A stretch of 64,000 nucleotides of DNA from Pseudoalteromonas luteoviolacea (GCF_001696455.1 NZ_MAUJ01000004.1:1-64000); one strand, 5' to 3'. Shown: positions 17,362-28,484, numbered from the stretch's first letter. A program made the numbers and translations. Notes: generated by a model not told the origin, from the letters alone.

Positions 17362-18318
17362 TTAAGCAATTTGCTTTTCCGCGAGCTTTAATTCCATGGT
17401 TGCCTTTAGTAGACGGTATAAATTAATAGAAGCGTCTATTTCTTCTTTACGGTTGGTTAAGCTTTCGATGTTTAGCCCAAGAGGTACATCTAGCTGAGCA
17501 CAGCTACGCAAGATTAAATCCAAGTTTTCACGACAGATTTTAATCGACTCCTTTAGCGTATTTTCCGCATCTAACATGCGCCATTTAGTTGCTTCCGGTA
17601 CTGAAATACCTAACCACTGCATAAACTCAAGAGTTTTCTGTCCACCACAAGGCGTAAAAGTTAAAATAATACGCTGTGGCTCAATGCCTTGTTGGCGACA
17701 TGTACGGGCATAGCTTGTTAATAGATCTATGGTTGCTTGCGCATCATAAACAGCTTGAGAAATAAAGAACTCACAGCCTTGTGCTGTTTTGTCAATTAAG
17801 CGCTCATGTTCATTACGCTTACTAGAATGGCGCTCGGCAATAGTCACACCGCCTAAAAAGAAATCTTCTTGGTGATCTCGTAGCGTTTGGTAGGCATCTG
17901 GCAGGCTTAATTTAATATCCCCTTTTGATGATGGGCTACCCACCAGCACAAGGTTACTTAGACCAAAATCTTGTTTTGTTTTATGCAACCATTGTGTGAA
18001 CTCACTGTGATCCCTTTGCGCAACACTTTTATATGTAATCACATCTAGGTTAGACAGTTGGCTAACCACTTGACTGTACTCACAAGGATCAACCGTTTGT
18101 TTAAATGGGAACGGACGGGTGACTTCAGTGCGGCTACTTTCATCTTGAATATCGTAGATAACAACGCCGTCATATTCAATTTCATGCAATCGATTCAATA
18201 GCTTAGTTGCAATTGCTTGTACTTGTTCTTTATCAGTCCCGAGTTTGGGTGGTGTAGTACCGATTAAATATACCCCTTGATTCGGGTCTAAGATTTTCTC
18301 TTGCAGTGATAATGCCAT
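17362..18318 (-). CDS. metF: methylenetetrahydrofolate reductase family protein (metF-like)
   Basis: A 318 aa flavoprotein-type TIM-barrel protein of the MTHFR family, which makes 5-methyl-THF for methionine synthesis. Recognised blocks: YDGVVIYDIQDESSR near the N-terminus, LGGVTIAERH, and GCEFFISQAVYDAQATIDLL, corresponding to the folate/FAD region GADFFxTQxxYD. It is divergent from E. coli MetF, so the symbol rests partly on its upstream MetJ-like and MetR-like sites. Of several in-frame starts, the ATG at 18318 is favoured because AGGA lies 9 nt upstream. Transcribed divergently from the M16 peptidase. Confidence 0.75.
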   Translation of the reverse strand: MALSLQEKILDPNQGVYLIGTTPPKLGTDKEQVQAIATKLLNRLHEIEYDGVVIYDIQDESSRTEVTRPFPFKQTVDPCEYSQVVSQLSNLDVITYKSVAQRDHSEFTQWLHKTKQDFGLSNLVLVGSPSSKGDIKLSLPDAYQTLRDHQEDFFLGGVTIAERHSSKRNEHERLIDKTAQGCEFFISQAVYDAQATIDLLTSYARTCRQQGIEPQRIILTFTPCGGQKTLEFMQWLGISVPEATKWRMLDAENTLKESIKICRENLDLILRSCAQLDVPLGLNIESLTNRKEEIDASINLYRLLKATMELKLAEKQIA

Positions 18319-18362
18319 GGTTCTCATTCCTGCCAATTCGTAGTTTATGGTGTAAATATAGC

Positions 18363-18386
18363 AGCCATTTAGACGTCTAGATAGAT
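18363..18386. promoter_or_regulatory. MetJ operator (met boxes) upstream of metF
   Basis: A perfect met box AGACGTCT at 18371-18378 is flanked in register by two degenerate 8-mers, AGCCATTT (18363-18370, 5 of 8) and AGATAGAT (18379-18386, 4 of 8). MetJ binds tandem 8-bp boxes of exactly this consensus. The array lies 45-68 bp upstream of the metF start and next to a TATATT -10 on the minus strand (18355-18360). Confidence 0.7.
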
Positions 18387-18393
18387 CTTTTTA

Positions 18394-18428
18394 ATGAAAG
18401 AAATTCAATTAACTTGAATTTCTTTCAT
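18394..18428. promoter_or_regulatory. 15-bp perfect inverted repeat holding two MetR-type sites
   Basis: Arms ATGAAAGAAATTCAA (18394-18408) and TTGAATTTCTTTCAT (18414-18428) with a 5-bp spacer. Each arm contains a match to the MetR half-site consensus TGAANNTNNTTCA, at 18395-18407 (reverse orientation) and 18415-18427. It lies immediately upstream of the MetJ boxes, where a LysR-type activator of metF would bind. It may also influence the divergent M16 gene. Confidence 0.6.
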
Positions 18429-18608
18429 GTTGCAAGGCGGGAAAAGTGATTTTCTACTTGTTTTTCAATACTTGGTAACTCTCGAATTTTTGGGTTTCTG
18501 TCGTGATTAAGCAGATTTATTTAGGCTTTAATGCATAATTATGTCACTGACAAGCGCTCACAAAAATGTGTGCATTTAAATACATCAAGAGAAAGACTAG
18601 GGACACAT

Positions 18609-21488
18609 ATGAAATATAGGCTTTTAGCGACCAGCCTAGCGGTGACATTAGCACTAGCGGGCTGTGTATCAAATAACACATCACACTCTTCGGCTTCTCA
18701 AAGCATCGCTGCTGTGCAGCAAACCAGCAACAAAGTTTTTGCTCATGATTATGTGCTTGAAGAATTAGACAATGGTTTACGAGTGATGGTAGTCAAAACA
18801 GATTACCCTGATGTTGTTTCATTGCAGATCCCCGTGTCTGTCGGTTCCAGAAATGAAGTCGAAGAAGGCAAAACAGGTTTTGCCCACTTTTTTGAGCACA
18901 TGATGTTTAAAGGCTCGAAAAAATATCCTGAGCAAATTTATAAAGACATTATTAAGAATTCAGGTGTCGATAACCGTGCATACACCACGAATGATTATAC
19001 GAATTACTATCTCAGCTTTTCAAAAGAGCACTTAGATAAGGTGCTAGAAATACAAGCGGATATTTTCCAAAATTTACATTTCAGCGAAGAGCAGTTTCGT
19101 ACAGAAGCGCTGACGGTAAAAGGTGAGTACCTAAAAAACAACGCAAACCCTTTGCGAAAGTTACTGAGTGCCGTTCGTGATAACGCGTATGATGAGCATA
19201 CCTATAAGCACACTACGATGGGCTTCTTCGAAGACATTGAAGCGATGCCTGATCAAATGGCTTACGCAGACTTATTCTTTGAGCGCTTTTACAAACCCGA
19301 ATATGCAACGATTATTATCGTCGGTGATATAGAGCCAAAAGCGACCGTCGATATGGTCAAAAAGTACTGGGGCGAGTGGCAGCGTGGTGAGTATCAAGCC
19401 GATATTCCTGTGGAGCCAAAACAACAAAACGCAAAGTACAAGCATGTTGTTAATGAAGGGCAGCCAGGTCATTGGTTACTGGTTTCATACAAAGGACCTG
19501 CTTGGGAGCCGAGCAAAAAAGATCGCGCCGCGGTCGATTTGATTTCAGAGCTTTATTTTTCGGAAAACTCAAAACTGTATCAAGAGCTTGTGGTCGACAA
19601 GCAAATTGCGACGCAATTGATTACCTATAATGCAGAAACAAAAGACCCTGGTCTATTACATGTGTTTGTCAAAGTTGAAAATGAGCAAGACTTAGCCGTG
19701 GTGCGTGATGCGGTAAATCGCACTTATGCAGGTGCACGTACTGAGTTAGTAGACGCAGAAAAACTTGCGGCACTTAAGTCAAACCAGCGTTACAGCTTCG
19801 CAAATAGTATGGACTCTTCGAAAGCCATAGCGTCAACACTGGCAAGCTATGTTCATTTTGAACGTGATCCAGAGGTCATTAATCAGATGTATGCAACAGC
19901 TGATACCATCACCCCTGAAGATATCCGCAACATTGCAAATCAGTATTTTGTTGATAGTGGTCGAAACACCGTGACAATGTCCTCGCTAGAAGCCATTGAC
20001 GGGTTCGACACTGAGGTTAGCCTTGATGCACTGGCTGCTGAAATGAGCGCGCCTGCGCAGCAATACTTTACGGTACTTGATAAAACATCAAACTCACCGC
20101 TGGTGGACGTAAACTGGCTATTTTATACTGGGGCGGCGGCAGATCCAGAAGGTAAGAAAGGTCTTGCCGCATTAACTGCTGCAATGTTGGCAAAAGGGGG
20201 GAGTGCCACCAAGTCTTACAAAGAAATTCAAAAAGCACTGTACCCACTAGCAGGCAGTTTGTCTCATCAGGTAGACAAAGAGATGATCTCTTTGCGTGGC
20301 CGAGTTCACAAAGACAATGCTGAACAATGGTATGCATTGGTCGGTGAGCAATTACTGAATCCAGGTTTCAGAGAAGATGACTTTAATCGCCTGAAAAAGG
20401 AGATGATAGATGGCATCAAGTCAGGTTTGAAGTCTTCTAACGATGAAGAGCTAGGGAAAGAAGTACTCTATCACAAGCTCTATCAAGGCCATGTGTACGA
20501 AAGCTTAAACCTTGGTGATTTATCTGACTTAGAGGCGTTGACGCTTCAAGATGTAAAAAACTTCTACGCGACTCAATTTACCCAAGCAAAGTTAAACTTG
20601 GGACTCACGGGGGCACTCAATAGTCAGCTCAAGGCCAAGCTGATTGAAGATTTGACCAAACTGCCGCAAGGTGATCAAAAGCGTTTGAGTGTGAGTGATG
20701 CGCCTAAATTGACAGGTGTTCACGCCACCGTTGTAGAGAAAAGTGCAAAATCAACGGCGGTTTCGTTTGGTTTTCCAATTGACACCATTCGTAGCAGCAA
20801 AGACTGGGCAGCTCTGTGGTTAGTGCGTTCATATTTTGGTGAGCACCGTAACTCAGGCGCTTTTTTGTTTGACCGTATCCGTCAAACTCGCGGGATGAAT
20901 TATGGTGACTATGCGTATATCGAGTATTTTCCTCGTGGCATGTTCCAAACGATGCCTGACGCAAACTTAGGTCGGTCTGAACAGATTTTTCAAGTTTGGC
21001 TACGTCCACTGCGCTCTAACAATGATGCACATTTCGCGACACGAGTGGCGGTGTATGAACTAGATAAGTTGATCAGCCAAGGCATGACAGAAAAAGACTT
21101 CGAAGCAACGCGTAACTTTTTAAACAACTACGTACCGCAGCTAGTTGCAAGTCAGGATAGACAACTTGGCTATGCACTAGACAGTCAATTCTATAACACG
21201 GATGAGTTCGTGAGTTTAGTCCGTGCTCAATTGGCGTCTTTGAGCTTGGCAGATGTCAATCGTGTTATTCGTGAAAACCTGCAAACGGACAATATGCACT
21301 ATGTGTTTGTAACCGGCGATGGTGAAGATATGAGGCAGCGCTTGGCCAATGAGCAAATTTCGCCATTGAAATACAATGTGAGCAAACCGCAGGCTTTATT
21401 AGATGAAGATAAGATAGTTGAAAGCTACGAGCTATCTGTACCAGCTAAAAATATTGAAGTCATAAAAGCGGATGAACTATTTCAGTAA
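18609..21488 (+). CDS. M16 family zinc peptidase, lipoprotein
   Basis: A 959 aa envelope protein with a lipobox (LALAGC, Cys19) and two M16 (pitrilysin/insulinase-type) halves. The first half has the inverted zinc motif HFFEH (93-97) in TGFAHFFEHMMFKGS and the downstream glutamate region EALTVKGEYLKN; the second half lacks HxxEH and is the usual non-catalytic partner. The start is set at 18609, where AGGGA precedes the ATG by 5 nt and a signal peptide begins; 26 upstream codons are open but improbable. Full-length single-chain M16B protein, probably degrading peptides in the periplasm. A strong hairpin follows the stop. Confidence 0.92.
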   Translation: MKYRLLATSLAVTLALAGCVSNNTSHSSASQSIAAVQQTSNKVFAHDYVLEELDNGLRVMVVKTDYPDVVSLQIPVSVGSRNEVEEGKTGFAHFFEHMMFKGSKKYPEQIYKDIIKNSGVDNRAYTTNDYTNYYLSFSKEHLDKVLEIQADIFQNLHFSEEQFRTEALTVKGEYLKNNANPLRKLLSAVRDNAYDEHTYKHTTMGFFEDIEAMPDQMAYADLFFERFYKPEYATIIIVGDIEPKATVDMVKKYWGEWQRGEYQADIPVEPKQQNAKYKHVVNEGQPGHWLLVSYKGPAWEPSKKDRAAVDLISELYFSENSKLYQELVVDKQIATQLITYNAETKDPGLLHVFVKVENEQDLAVVRDAVNRTYAGARTELVDAEKLAALKSNQRYSFANSMDSSKAIASTLASYVHFERDPEVINQMYATADTITPEDIRNIANQYFVDSGRNTVTMSSLEAIDGFDTEVSLDALAAEMSAPAQQYFTVLDKTSNSPLVDVNWLFYTGAAADPEGKKGLAALTAAMLAKGGSATKSYKEIQKALYPLAGSLSHQVDKEMISLRGRVHKDNAEQWYALVGEQLLNPGFREDDFNRLKKEMIDGIKSGLKSSNDEELGKEVLYHKLYQGHVYESLNLGDLSDLEALTLQDVKNFYATQFTQAKLNLGLTGALNSQLKAKLIEDLTKLPQGDQKRLSVSDAPKLTGVHATVVEKSAKSTAVSFGFPIDTIRSSKDWAALWLVRSYFGEHRNSGAFLFDRIRQTRGMNYGDYAYIEYFPRGMFQTMPDANLGRSEQIFQVWLRPLRSNNDAHFATRVAVYELDKLISQGMTEKDFEATRNFLNNYVPQLVASQDRQLGYALDSQFYNTDEFVSLVRAQLASLSLADVNRVIRENLQTDNMHYVFVTGDGEDMRQRLANEQISPLKYNVSKPQALLDEDKIVESYELSVPAKNIEVIKADELFQ

Positions 21489-21499
21489 CCGTTGATGCA

Positions 21500-21532
21500 C
21501 CTAAAACGCCCCATGTTACGGGGCGTTTTAGG
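21500..21532. terminator. strong hairpin terminator
   Basis: A 13-bp stem, CCTAAAACGCCCC and the complementary GGGGCGTTTTAGG, with a short loop. The T-run lies inside the stem, which is usual for stable bidirectional hairpins. Confidence 0.7.
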
Positions 21533-21741
21533 TTTACCCACCTGTTTTCCGTCCAATACCTGATAAATGAATAGAATGTTGTTATTTTATGGTCAGACGC
21601 TTGGCTTATGATTATAAATACACCATTATAGGAACCTTAGGTTATATTTAATAACGATAAAATTGCCTGACAGTAGTGCGTATTGGAGAAGATGCGCGTT
21701 AAGATGAGTAGTAAGTAGTTAACGATAGACATGTGGTTATT

Positions 21742-22563
21742 ATGAGACACGAAATTTGGCAGCAATTAAGAGACGAAGCGCAAGAATTGGTTAAACGAGA
21801 GCCATTATTGGCCAGTCACGTTTATTCGAGCGTATTGAACCATGAATGCTTGGGTGCCGCTTTAAGCTTTATTGTGGCGAATAAGCTCTCAGACGCTGTA
21901 GTATCAGCATTTACCATTCGAGAGTTGTTCGATCAGGCGTTTGTTGATTGCGACCGGATGTTGACTCATGTGGCACATGATATAAAAGCTGTTAAAGATC
22001 GAGACCCCGCTGCCGATAGTTATCTTAACGTGATATTAAATCTTAAGGGTTTCCATGCATTACAAGCACACCGTCTCGCTTACTGCTTGTGGCGACAACA
22101 GCGCAAAGAGCTCGCCCGTTTCGTACAAAGTCGCACCTCTGAGGTATTTGGTGTTGACATCCATCCTGCTTGTAAAGTCGGTCATGGTATTATGCTTGAC
22201 CATGCGACTGGTATAGTCATTGGTGAAACCGCCGTTATTGAAGATAATGTCTCAATTCTACAATCAGTGACACTAGGTGGTACTGGTAACGAACAAGGTG
22301 ATCGCCACCCGAAAATCAGAGCTGGTGTCTTAATCGGCGCAGGTGCTAAAGTCTTGGGTAATATTGAAGTGGGGGAAGGCGCACGCATTGGTGCCGGTTC
22401 CGTTGTTTTAAAAGCGGTTGCTCCTCACACCACTGTTGTTGGTATTCCTGCCAAAGTCGTTGGCAAACCAAATTGTCCATGTCCTGCTGAAAGTATGGAT
22501 CAAAACTTTTTAGATGACACTATCAGTCGTATCAATGACTCTCATACGAGTGCGATGCTTTGA
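21742..22563 (+). CDS. cysE: serine O-acetyltransferase
   Basis: Catalyses acetylation of serine by acetyl-CoA, the first step of cysteine synthesis. 273 aa, the same as E. coli CysE, and clearly alignable: RDPAADSYLNVILNLKGFHALQAHRLAYCLW, then the left-handed beta-helix hexapeptides with GIMLDHATGIVIGETAVIEDNVSILQSVTLGGTG and HPKIRAGVLIGAGAKVLGNIEVG. The catalytic His of LDHATG is present. ATG at 21742 is preferred; a GTG three codons earlier is possible. A 250-bp upstream gap holds the short palindrome AACCTTAGGTT but no recognised operator. Followed after 19 bp by a membrane protein gene. Confidence 0.96.
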   Translation: MRHEIWQQLRDEAQELVKREPLLASHVYSSVLNHECLGAALSFIVANKLSDAVVSAFTIRELFDQAFVDCDRMLTHVAHDIKAVKDRDPAADSYLNVILNLKGFHALQAHRLAYCLWRQQRKELARFVQSRTSEVFGVDIHPACKVGHGIMLDHATGIVIGETAVIEDNVSILQSVTLGGTGNEQGDRHPKIRAGVLIGAGAKVLGNIEVGEGARIGAGSVVLKAVAPHTTVVGIPAKVVGKPNCPCPAESMDQNFLDDTISRINDSHTSAML

Positions 22564-22582
22564 CCTTGATAAGGCCTAACAC

Positions 22583-23236
22583 ATGTTTCGCCAGTTATGT
22601 TTAATAATCGGCGCTTTTTGCTTAGGAGTGGTAGTGACACTTGGCTACCACCATCAACAACGTAAAGCCCCCGCCGCAGACTTCAAAAGCACGCACAATC
22701 CAGTTACTCAAGTACGTTTCGACGATAACCCCGACGAAGGCGAACTTGACCCTCGACATGATACTCAAGCACAAAGTAATGGCGATGAGCCAATATTGCG
22801 CGAGGATGCATGGTCAGCGCTCGAACAGGAAAACGCGCAGTTGCGCATGCAGTTAGCGCAGTTACAGCAACAAACAGTGCGAGCTAAAGCGACGGGTAAC
22901 GTGGCAAAGCAACTGCAAAGTATTTTTGAGCATCAACAGCGGGAAGAAATATGGGCCTCTGAAGTAGAAATTCAAGCAGCGGATTTTATTTACGTATCCG
23001 AATTGCAAGATCTGGTCGCCATGCCCGTGGCACAGTGTAAAGCGCATGTATGCCAATTAAATTTTCAAGCGGTTCAGCGTGAAGATGGCAATAAGCATTG
23101 GCAGCACGTCCACAACGCGCTACTTCAAATGCCTTGGGTGCGGCAATTTAAGACCATTACTGCGGTGCAGAATGGTCCTTCAATGCAGGTCCATTTGAGT
23201 TTAAAACGCAGCAGTGAACTCAAATCAGAGTATTAG
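22583..23236 (+). CDS. single-pass membrane protein with coiled coil, unknown function
   Basis: A 217 aa protein with one N-terminal membrane segment (about 4-22), an acidic linker, a glutamine-rich coiled coil (about 78-120) and a C-terminal globular region containing two cysteines (CKAHVCQLNF). The likely topology is N-in with the bulk in the periplasm, where CxxxxC could form a disulfide. No family recognised. It lies 19 bp behind cysE and may be co-transcribed; it converges on xseA with an 8-bp gap. Confidence 0.75.
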   Translation: MFRQLCLIIGAFCLGVVVTLGYHHQQRKAPAADFKSTHNPVTQVRFDDNPDEGELDPRHDTQAQSNGDEPILREDAWSALEQENAQLRMQLAQLQQQTVRAKATGNVAKQLQSIFEHQQREEIWASEVEIQAADFIYVSELQDLVAMPVAQCKAHVCQLNFQAVQREDGNKHWQHVHNALLQMPWVRQFKTITAVQNGPSMQVHLSLKRSSELKSEY

Positions 23237-23244
23237 CCTATGTG

Positions 23245-24588
23245 CTACTTTGGTTCAATGCGCATCACCGTTGAGTGAATTTGGCCGTCACTGAGTTGTG
23301 TGGTGATGACCTCTCCTTGTTGAGTGTCCTTTATCGAGTTTAATACACCTTGATGAGTTTGTGTGATGCTGTAGCCTCGTGAAAGCACCGCTAAAGGGCT
23401 AACGCTATCCAGTTTGGCAGCTAACAATGCGAGTCGATTTTGACGCTGTTGATGATGACTCTCCATGCTGTTTTTTAATGCGACTTCTAGTTGTTCAAGC
23501 TTAGACTTGGCAATATTGAGTCGTTTTTCAGGGTGGAACTGCAACAGCCTTTGATGTAATACATTTACGCCATTGTGGTGTTTGTGCTGTTGATACTCAA
23601 TAGCGCGGGCCAATCTCTGTTGCAACTCATCGACACGCTGCGTCTGTTGCATCAATTGACTCTGTGGGTGTTGCAACCTCAAGCGCTGTTGTAATCTTGC
23701 AATATGTTGCTGTTCATTGAGTATTTTGCGGTTGAAAGCCTGAAGAAGCCGATGCTTTCTATCTTTAACAAACGCAATCAGCTCACTACTATCGGGACTG
23801 ACTAACTCTGCAGCAGCCGATGGTGTTGCAGCACGCATATCCGCGACATAATCACTGATAGTGGTGTCTATTTCATGGCCTACGGCACTGATAATGGGGA
23901 GGTCACTGGCATAAATGGCACGTGCGACAACTTCTTCGTTAAAGCTCCACAAGTCTTCGAGTGATCCGCCGCCACGGCCAACGATGAGCACATCTACTTC
24001 GTTGCGTCTGTTTGCCAGCGTAATTTTCTCAGCGATTTGCGCTGCGGCTTCTTGCCCTTGCACTAACGCTGGGTAAATGAGTACCTCTAGCTGTGGAGCT
24101 CTGCGTTTTAGCACGGAAAGGATGTCTTTGATTGCGGCACCCGTTGCTGAAGTCACGACGCCAATGCGGTTAATAGCTTGAGGGAGCGGCTTTTTATGGT
24201 GACTGCTAAAGAGGCCTTCGGCGGCGAGCTGCATTTGTAGCGCTTCAAACCTTTGTTTGAGCAGCCCTTCACCCGCTGGCGCCATATGTTCTACTATGAG
24301 CTGATAGTCACCGCGAGGCTCGTATACAGATACACGGGCTTTTACTTGCACCTGAGCGCCATTTTCTGGCCGGTACTTGCAGTAACGGTTGTTGCCGCGC
24401 CACATGGCCGCCTTGATCTGGGCTTTTTCGTCTTTTAGCGAAAAATACCAATGGCCAGATGCCGGAGCGACAAAGTTTGATATTTCGCCGGTTAACTCAA
24501 GAGACGCAAAGCCTTGCTCTAAAATACTGCGAATTTCGCGGTTTAGGCGCGAAACGGTATAAACTTTGTTGTTTTGTGGCAATGACAT
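23245..24588 (-). CDS. xseA: exodeoxyribonuclease VII large subunit
   Basis: The large subunit of ExoVII, a bidirectional single-strand exonuclease, 447 aa. The N-terminal OB-fold (VYTVSRLNREIRSILEQGFASLELTGEISNF) is followed by the catalytic domain with GVVTSATGAAIKDILSVLKRRAP and VGRGGGSLEDLWSFNEEVVARAIYASDLPIISAVGHEIDTTISDYVADMRAATPSAAAELV, both hallmark blocks. A long coiled coil occupies the C-terminal third. The start at 24588 is favoured because GGAG lies 6 nt upstream. The small subunit (xseB) is not adjacent, as usual. Divergent from guaB. Confidence 0.96.
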   Translation of the reverse strand: MSLPQNNKVYTVSRLNREIRSILEQGFASLELTGEISNFVAPASGHWYFSLKDEKAQIKAAMWRGNNRYCKYRPENGAQVQVKARVSVYEPRGDYQLIVEHMAPAGEGLLKQRFEALQMQLAAEGLFSSHHKKPLPQAINRIGVVTSATGAAIKDILSVLKRRAPQLEVLIYPALVQGQEAAAQIAEKITLANRRNEVDVLIVGRGGGSLEDLWSFNEEVVARAIYASDLPIISAVGHEIDTTISDYVADMRAATPSAAAELVSPDSSELIAFVKDRKHRLLQAFNRKILNEQQHIARLQQRLRLQHPQSQLMQQTQRVDELQQRLARAIEYQQHKHHNGVNVLHQRLLQFHPEKRLNIAKSKLEQLEVALKNSMESHHQQRQNRLALLAAKLDSVSPLAVLSRGYSITQTHQGVLNSIKDTQQGEVITTQLSDGQIHSTVMRIEPK

Positions 24589-24643
24589 ACCTAACTCCAT
24601 AAAAAATTCACAGACACTTTACCATATTTTTTGCTAAATTTTG

Positions 24644-24672
24644 TTTACTCGCATAAGGAACGCTGATAAAAT
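24644..24672 (+). promoter_or_regulatory. guaB promoter with GC-rich discriminator
   Basis: -35 TTTACT (24644-24649), 17-bp spacer, -10 TAAAAT (24667-24672), followed by the GC-rich GCGCACGC, the discriminator type of promoters under stringent control. An 8-bp inverted repeat, ATAAGGAA (24653-24660) and TTCCTTAT (24683-24690), brackets the -10 and the start site and could be an operator. Confidence 0.55.
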
Positions 24673-24721
24673 GCGCACGCAATTCCTTATACTCAGAATT
24701 CACTTGAGAGAAGCCGCACAC

Positions 24722-26191
24722 ATGCTAAGAATTGCAAAAGAAGCCCTTACTTTTGACGACGTACTATTAGTACCCGCTCATTCAACTGTTCTACCGCACA
24801 CGGCGAGTTTAAAAACACGCCTGACGCGTAATATCGAGCTTAACCTGCCACTTGTTTCTGCGTCAATGGACACAGTTACTGAAGCGCGCTTAGCGATTGC
24901 CCTTGCGCAAGAAGGCGGCATTGGTTTTATCCACAAAAATATGACCATCGAAGAGCAAGCAGATAACGTTCGTAAAGTTAAAACGTACGAAGCTGGTATT
25001 GTTACTTTCCCAGTTACAGTGACTGCGGACAAGACGATAGCAGAAACAATCGCCCTTGCCGATGAAAAAGGTTTTTCAGGTTTTCCTGTAGTGGGTGCTG
25101 ATAACCAACTAGAAGGCATCGTGACTAGTCGCGACATGCGTTTTGAAACGCAGTTAGACAAGCCTGTTTCTTCTGTTATGACTAAAAAAGCGGACCTTGT
25201 TACTGTAAAAGAAGGCGCTGGTCGTGAAGAGATCCTTGGTTTAATGCATGAACACCGCATCGAGAAAATCTTAGTGGTCGATGATGTTTTTGCACTTAAA
25301 GGCATGATCACAGTTAAAGATTATCAAAAAGCACAAGAAAAACCGAATGCATGTAAAGATGCGCAAGGTCGTCTTCGTGTCGGTGCTGCTGTAGGTGTTG
25401 GTGCAGGTACTGACGAGCGCATCGCTGCATTGGTTGAAGCGGGCGTGGATATTTTACTTATCGATACCTCTCATGGCCACTCTCAGGGCGTTATTGACCG
25501 CGTAAAAGAAACGCGAGCGGCCTACCCTGAACTGCAAATCGTCGCAGGTAATGTTGCAACTGGCGCCGGCGCACTCGCATTAGCAGATGCAGGTGCGGAT
25601 GCAGTTAAAGTAGGTATTGGCCCAGGTTCAATTTGTACAACACGTATCGTAACGGGTTGTGGTGTACCTCAAATCACAGCTATCTCGGATGCTGTTGAAG
25701 CATTAAAAGACCGTGATATTCCAGTTATCGCAGATGGCGGTATTCGCTTCTCTGGTGATATCGTAAAAGCGTTGGTTGCTGGCGCATCATGTGTCATGGT
25801 GGGTTCAATGCTTGCGGGTACTGAAGAGTCTCCGGGTGAGGTTGAGCTTTATCAAGGTCGTTACTACAAGTCATACCGTGGCATGGGTTCATTGGGTGCA
25901 ATGAATCAAAAAGACGGTTCTTCAGATCGCTACTTCCAGAAGAGCAATCAAGCAGACAAACTTGTACCAGAAGGCATTGAAGGCCGTGTTGCTTACAAAG
26001 GTCCAATTGCAGCGATTATTCACCAGCAAATTGGTGGTATCCGCAGTGCAATGGGTCTAACGGGTTGTGCAACAATCGTAGAACTAAACACTAAGCCTGA
26101 GTTTGTACGTGTAACGTCAGCAGGTATGGGTGAGTCTCACGTTCATGACGTACAGATCACCAAAGAAGCGCCTAACTATCGCTTAGGCTAA
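24722..26191 (+). CDS. guaB: IMP dehydrogenase
   Basis: Oxidises IMP to XMP with NAD+, the committed step of GMP synthesis. 489 aa from [21 protein letters not shown], the usual N-terminus; the frame is open further upstream but that part overlaps the promoter. The catalytic loop [13 protein letters not shown] has Cys305. Two CBS domains are inserted at about 95-205. Flap residues and the C-terminal K+ site blocks ([10 protein letters not shown]) are present. A terminator separates it from guaA. Confidence 0.97.
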   Translation: MLRIAKEALTFDDVLLVPAHSTVLPHTASLKTRLTRNIELNLPLVSASMDTVTEARLAIALAQEGGIGFIHKNMTIEEQADNVRKVKTYEAGIVTFPVTVTADKTIAETIALADEKGFSGFPVVGADNQLEGIVTSRDMRFETQLDKPVSSVMTKKADLVTVKEGAGREEILGLMHEHRIEKILVVDDVFALKGMITVKDYQKAQEKPNACKDAQGRLRVGAAVGVGAGTDERIAALVEAGVDILLIDTSHGHSQGVIDRVKETRAAYPELQIVAGNVATGAGALALADAGADAVKVGIGPGSICTTRIVTGCGVPQITAISDAVEALKDRDIPVIADGGIRFSGDIVKALVAGASCVMVGSMLAGTEESPGEVELYQGRYYKSYRGMGSLGAMNQKDGSSDRYFQKSNQADKLVPEGIEGRVAYKGPIAAIIHQQIGGIRSAMGLTGCATIVELNTKPEFVRVTSAGMGESHVHDVQITKEAPNYRLG

Positions 26192-26226
26192 GCTGGCCAA
26201 CGCGCGTTGAGCCCGCAAAATTGTCA

Positions 26227-26251
26227 GGGCTAGCAGCAGCTAGCCCTTTTT
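26227..26251 (+). terminator. terminator between guaB and guaA
   Basis: GGGCTAGC-agca-GCTAGCCC (8-bp perfect stem) followed by five T. It would uncouple, at least partly, guaA from guaB transcription. Confidence 0.8.
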
Positions 26252-26317
26252 AATTCTGGTAAAGCAGGTTAGCTGTGCTTTACTAATTTTATCGTTTCCT
26301 AACTAACGAGATTATCA

Positions 26318-27892
<1,575 letters not shown>

Positions 27893-27923
27893 CCTCTATA
27901 TAAGTTGTTGCAAATAGCGTAAA

Positions 27924-27956
27924 AAAAGGGCGAATATGATGAATATTCGCCTTTTT
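27924..27956 (+). terminator. guaA terminator
   Basis: 9-bp stem GGCGAATAT / ATATTCGCC with a 5-nt loop, A-tract before and five T after. Confidence 0.85.
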
Positions 27957-27999
27957 GTTTATTTATAGTGCAAACAAACAAAAAAATGCATTTTTTCTC

Positions 28000-28027
28000 T
28001 TTACCTTTTTCGAAAGCTCATTATAAT
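28000..28027 (+). promoter_or_regulatory. tRNA-Trp promoter
   Basis: -35 TTTACC (28000-28005), 16-bp spacer, consensus -10 TATAAT (28022-28027), then GCGTCGAC, a GC-rich discriminator typical of stable RNA genes. Confidence 0.65.
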
Positions 28028-28040
28028 GCGTCGACATTGC

Positions 28041-28117
28041 AGGGGCGTAGTTCCAATTGGTAGAACAGCGGTCTCCAAAACCGATGGTTGCGGGTTCGAG
28101 TCCTGCCGCCCCTGCCA
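28041..28117 (+). tRNA. tRNA-Trp (anticodon CCA)
   Basis: A 77-nt cloverleaf with encoded 3' CCA. The acceptor arms AGGGGCG and CGCCCCT pair, the T-arm reads GGTTCGAGTCC, and the anticodon CCA occupies 28075-28077 within CTCCAAA. The sequence is close to E. coli trpT. Single tRNA, not in an rRNA operon here. Confidence 0.96.
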
Positions 28118-28187
28118 CTTCAACTCTCTACACTTCATTGATTCTTTTTAACCTTACATTTAGACTCATTAAAAAAGTGTTTTTATC

Positions 28188-28484
28188 ATGCATCCAATTC
28201 AAGCTCAATTGCTCGGTGTCACACCATTAAAACTCAAAGCTCAATATTCAAAAGACAGCGATGTTGATGATGCGCATCAAATAGATCTGTCACCAGCTCC
28301 ATTGGTCTTATCGGAGCAATTACAGAATGATATTTTACGCGCTACACTTCAAGATGCGCTAGAGGTTGTGCAAGGCGAACACATTATCTTTACAGGTAAT
28401 AGTTTGCAATTACCTGAGGCGAAGCTAAACGCCGAACAGAAAAAACAATTATGGCGAGTGATTTGTGATGCTAATTCCAAGTAA
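28188..28484 (+). CDS. holD: DNA polymerase III psi subunit (probable)
   Basis: A 98 aa protein, shorter than E. coli HolD (137 aa) and poorly conserved, as psi usually is. The call rests on its position directly before rimI with a short overlap, which is the conserved holD-rimI arrangement of gammaproteobacteria, and on the ILRATLQDALEV and terminal KKQLWRVICD helical segments. Psi links the clamp loader to chi and SSB at the replication fork. The N-terminal start ATG at 28188 follows the tRNA by 70 bp. Confidence 0.65.
   Translation: MHPIQAQLLGVTPLKLKAQYSKDSDVDDAHQIDLSPAPLVLSEQLQNDILRATLQDALEVVQGEHIIFTGNSLQLPEAKLNAEQKKQLWRVICDANSK

Noticed and set aside
24778-25311. 177-codon ORF antisense to guaB
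   Set aside because: Antisense shadow of guaB; product is Ser/Thr-rich without any family likeness.
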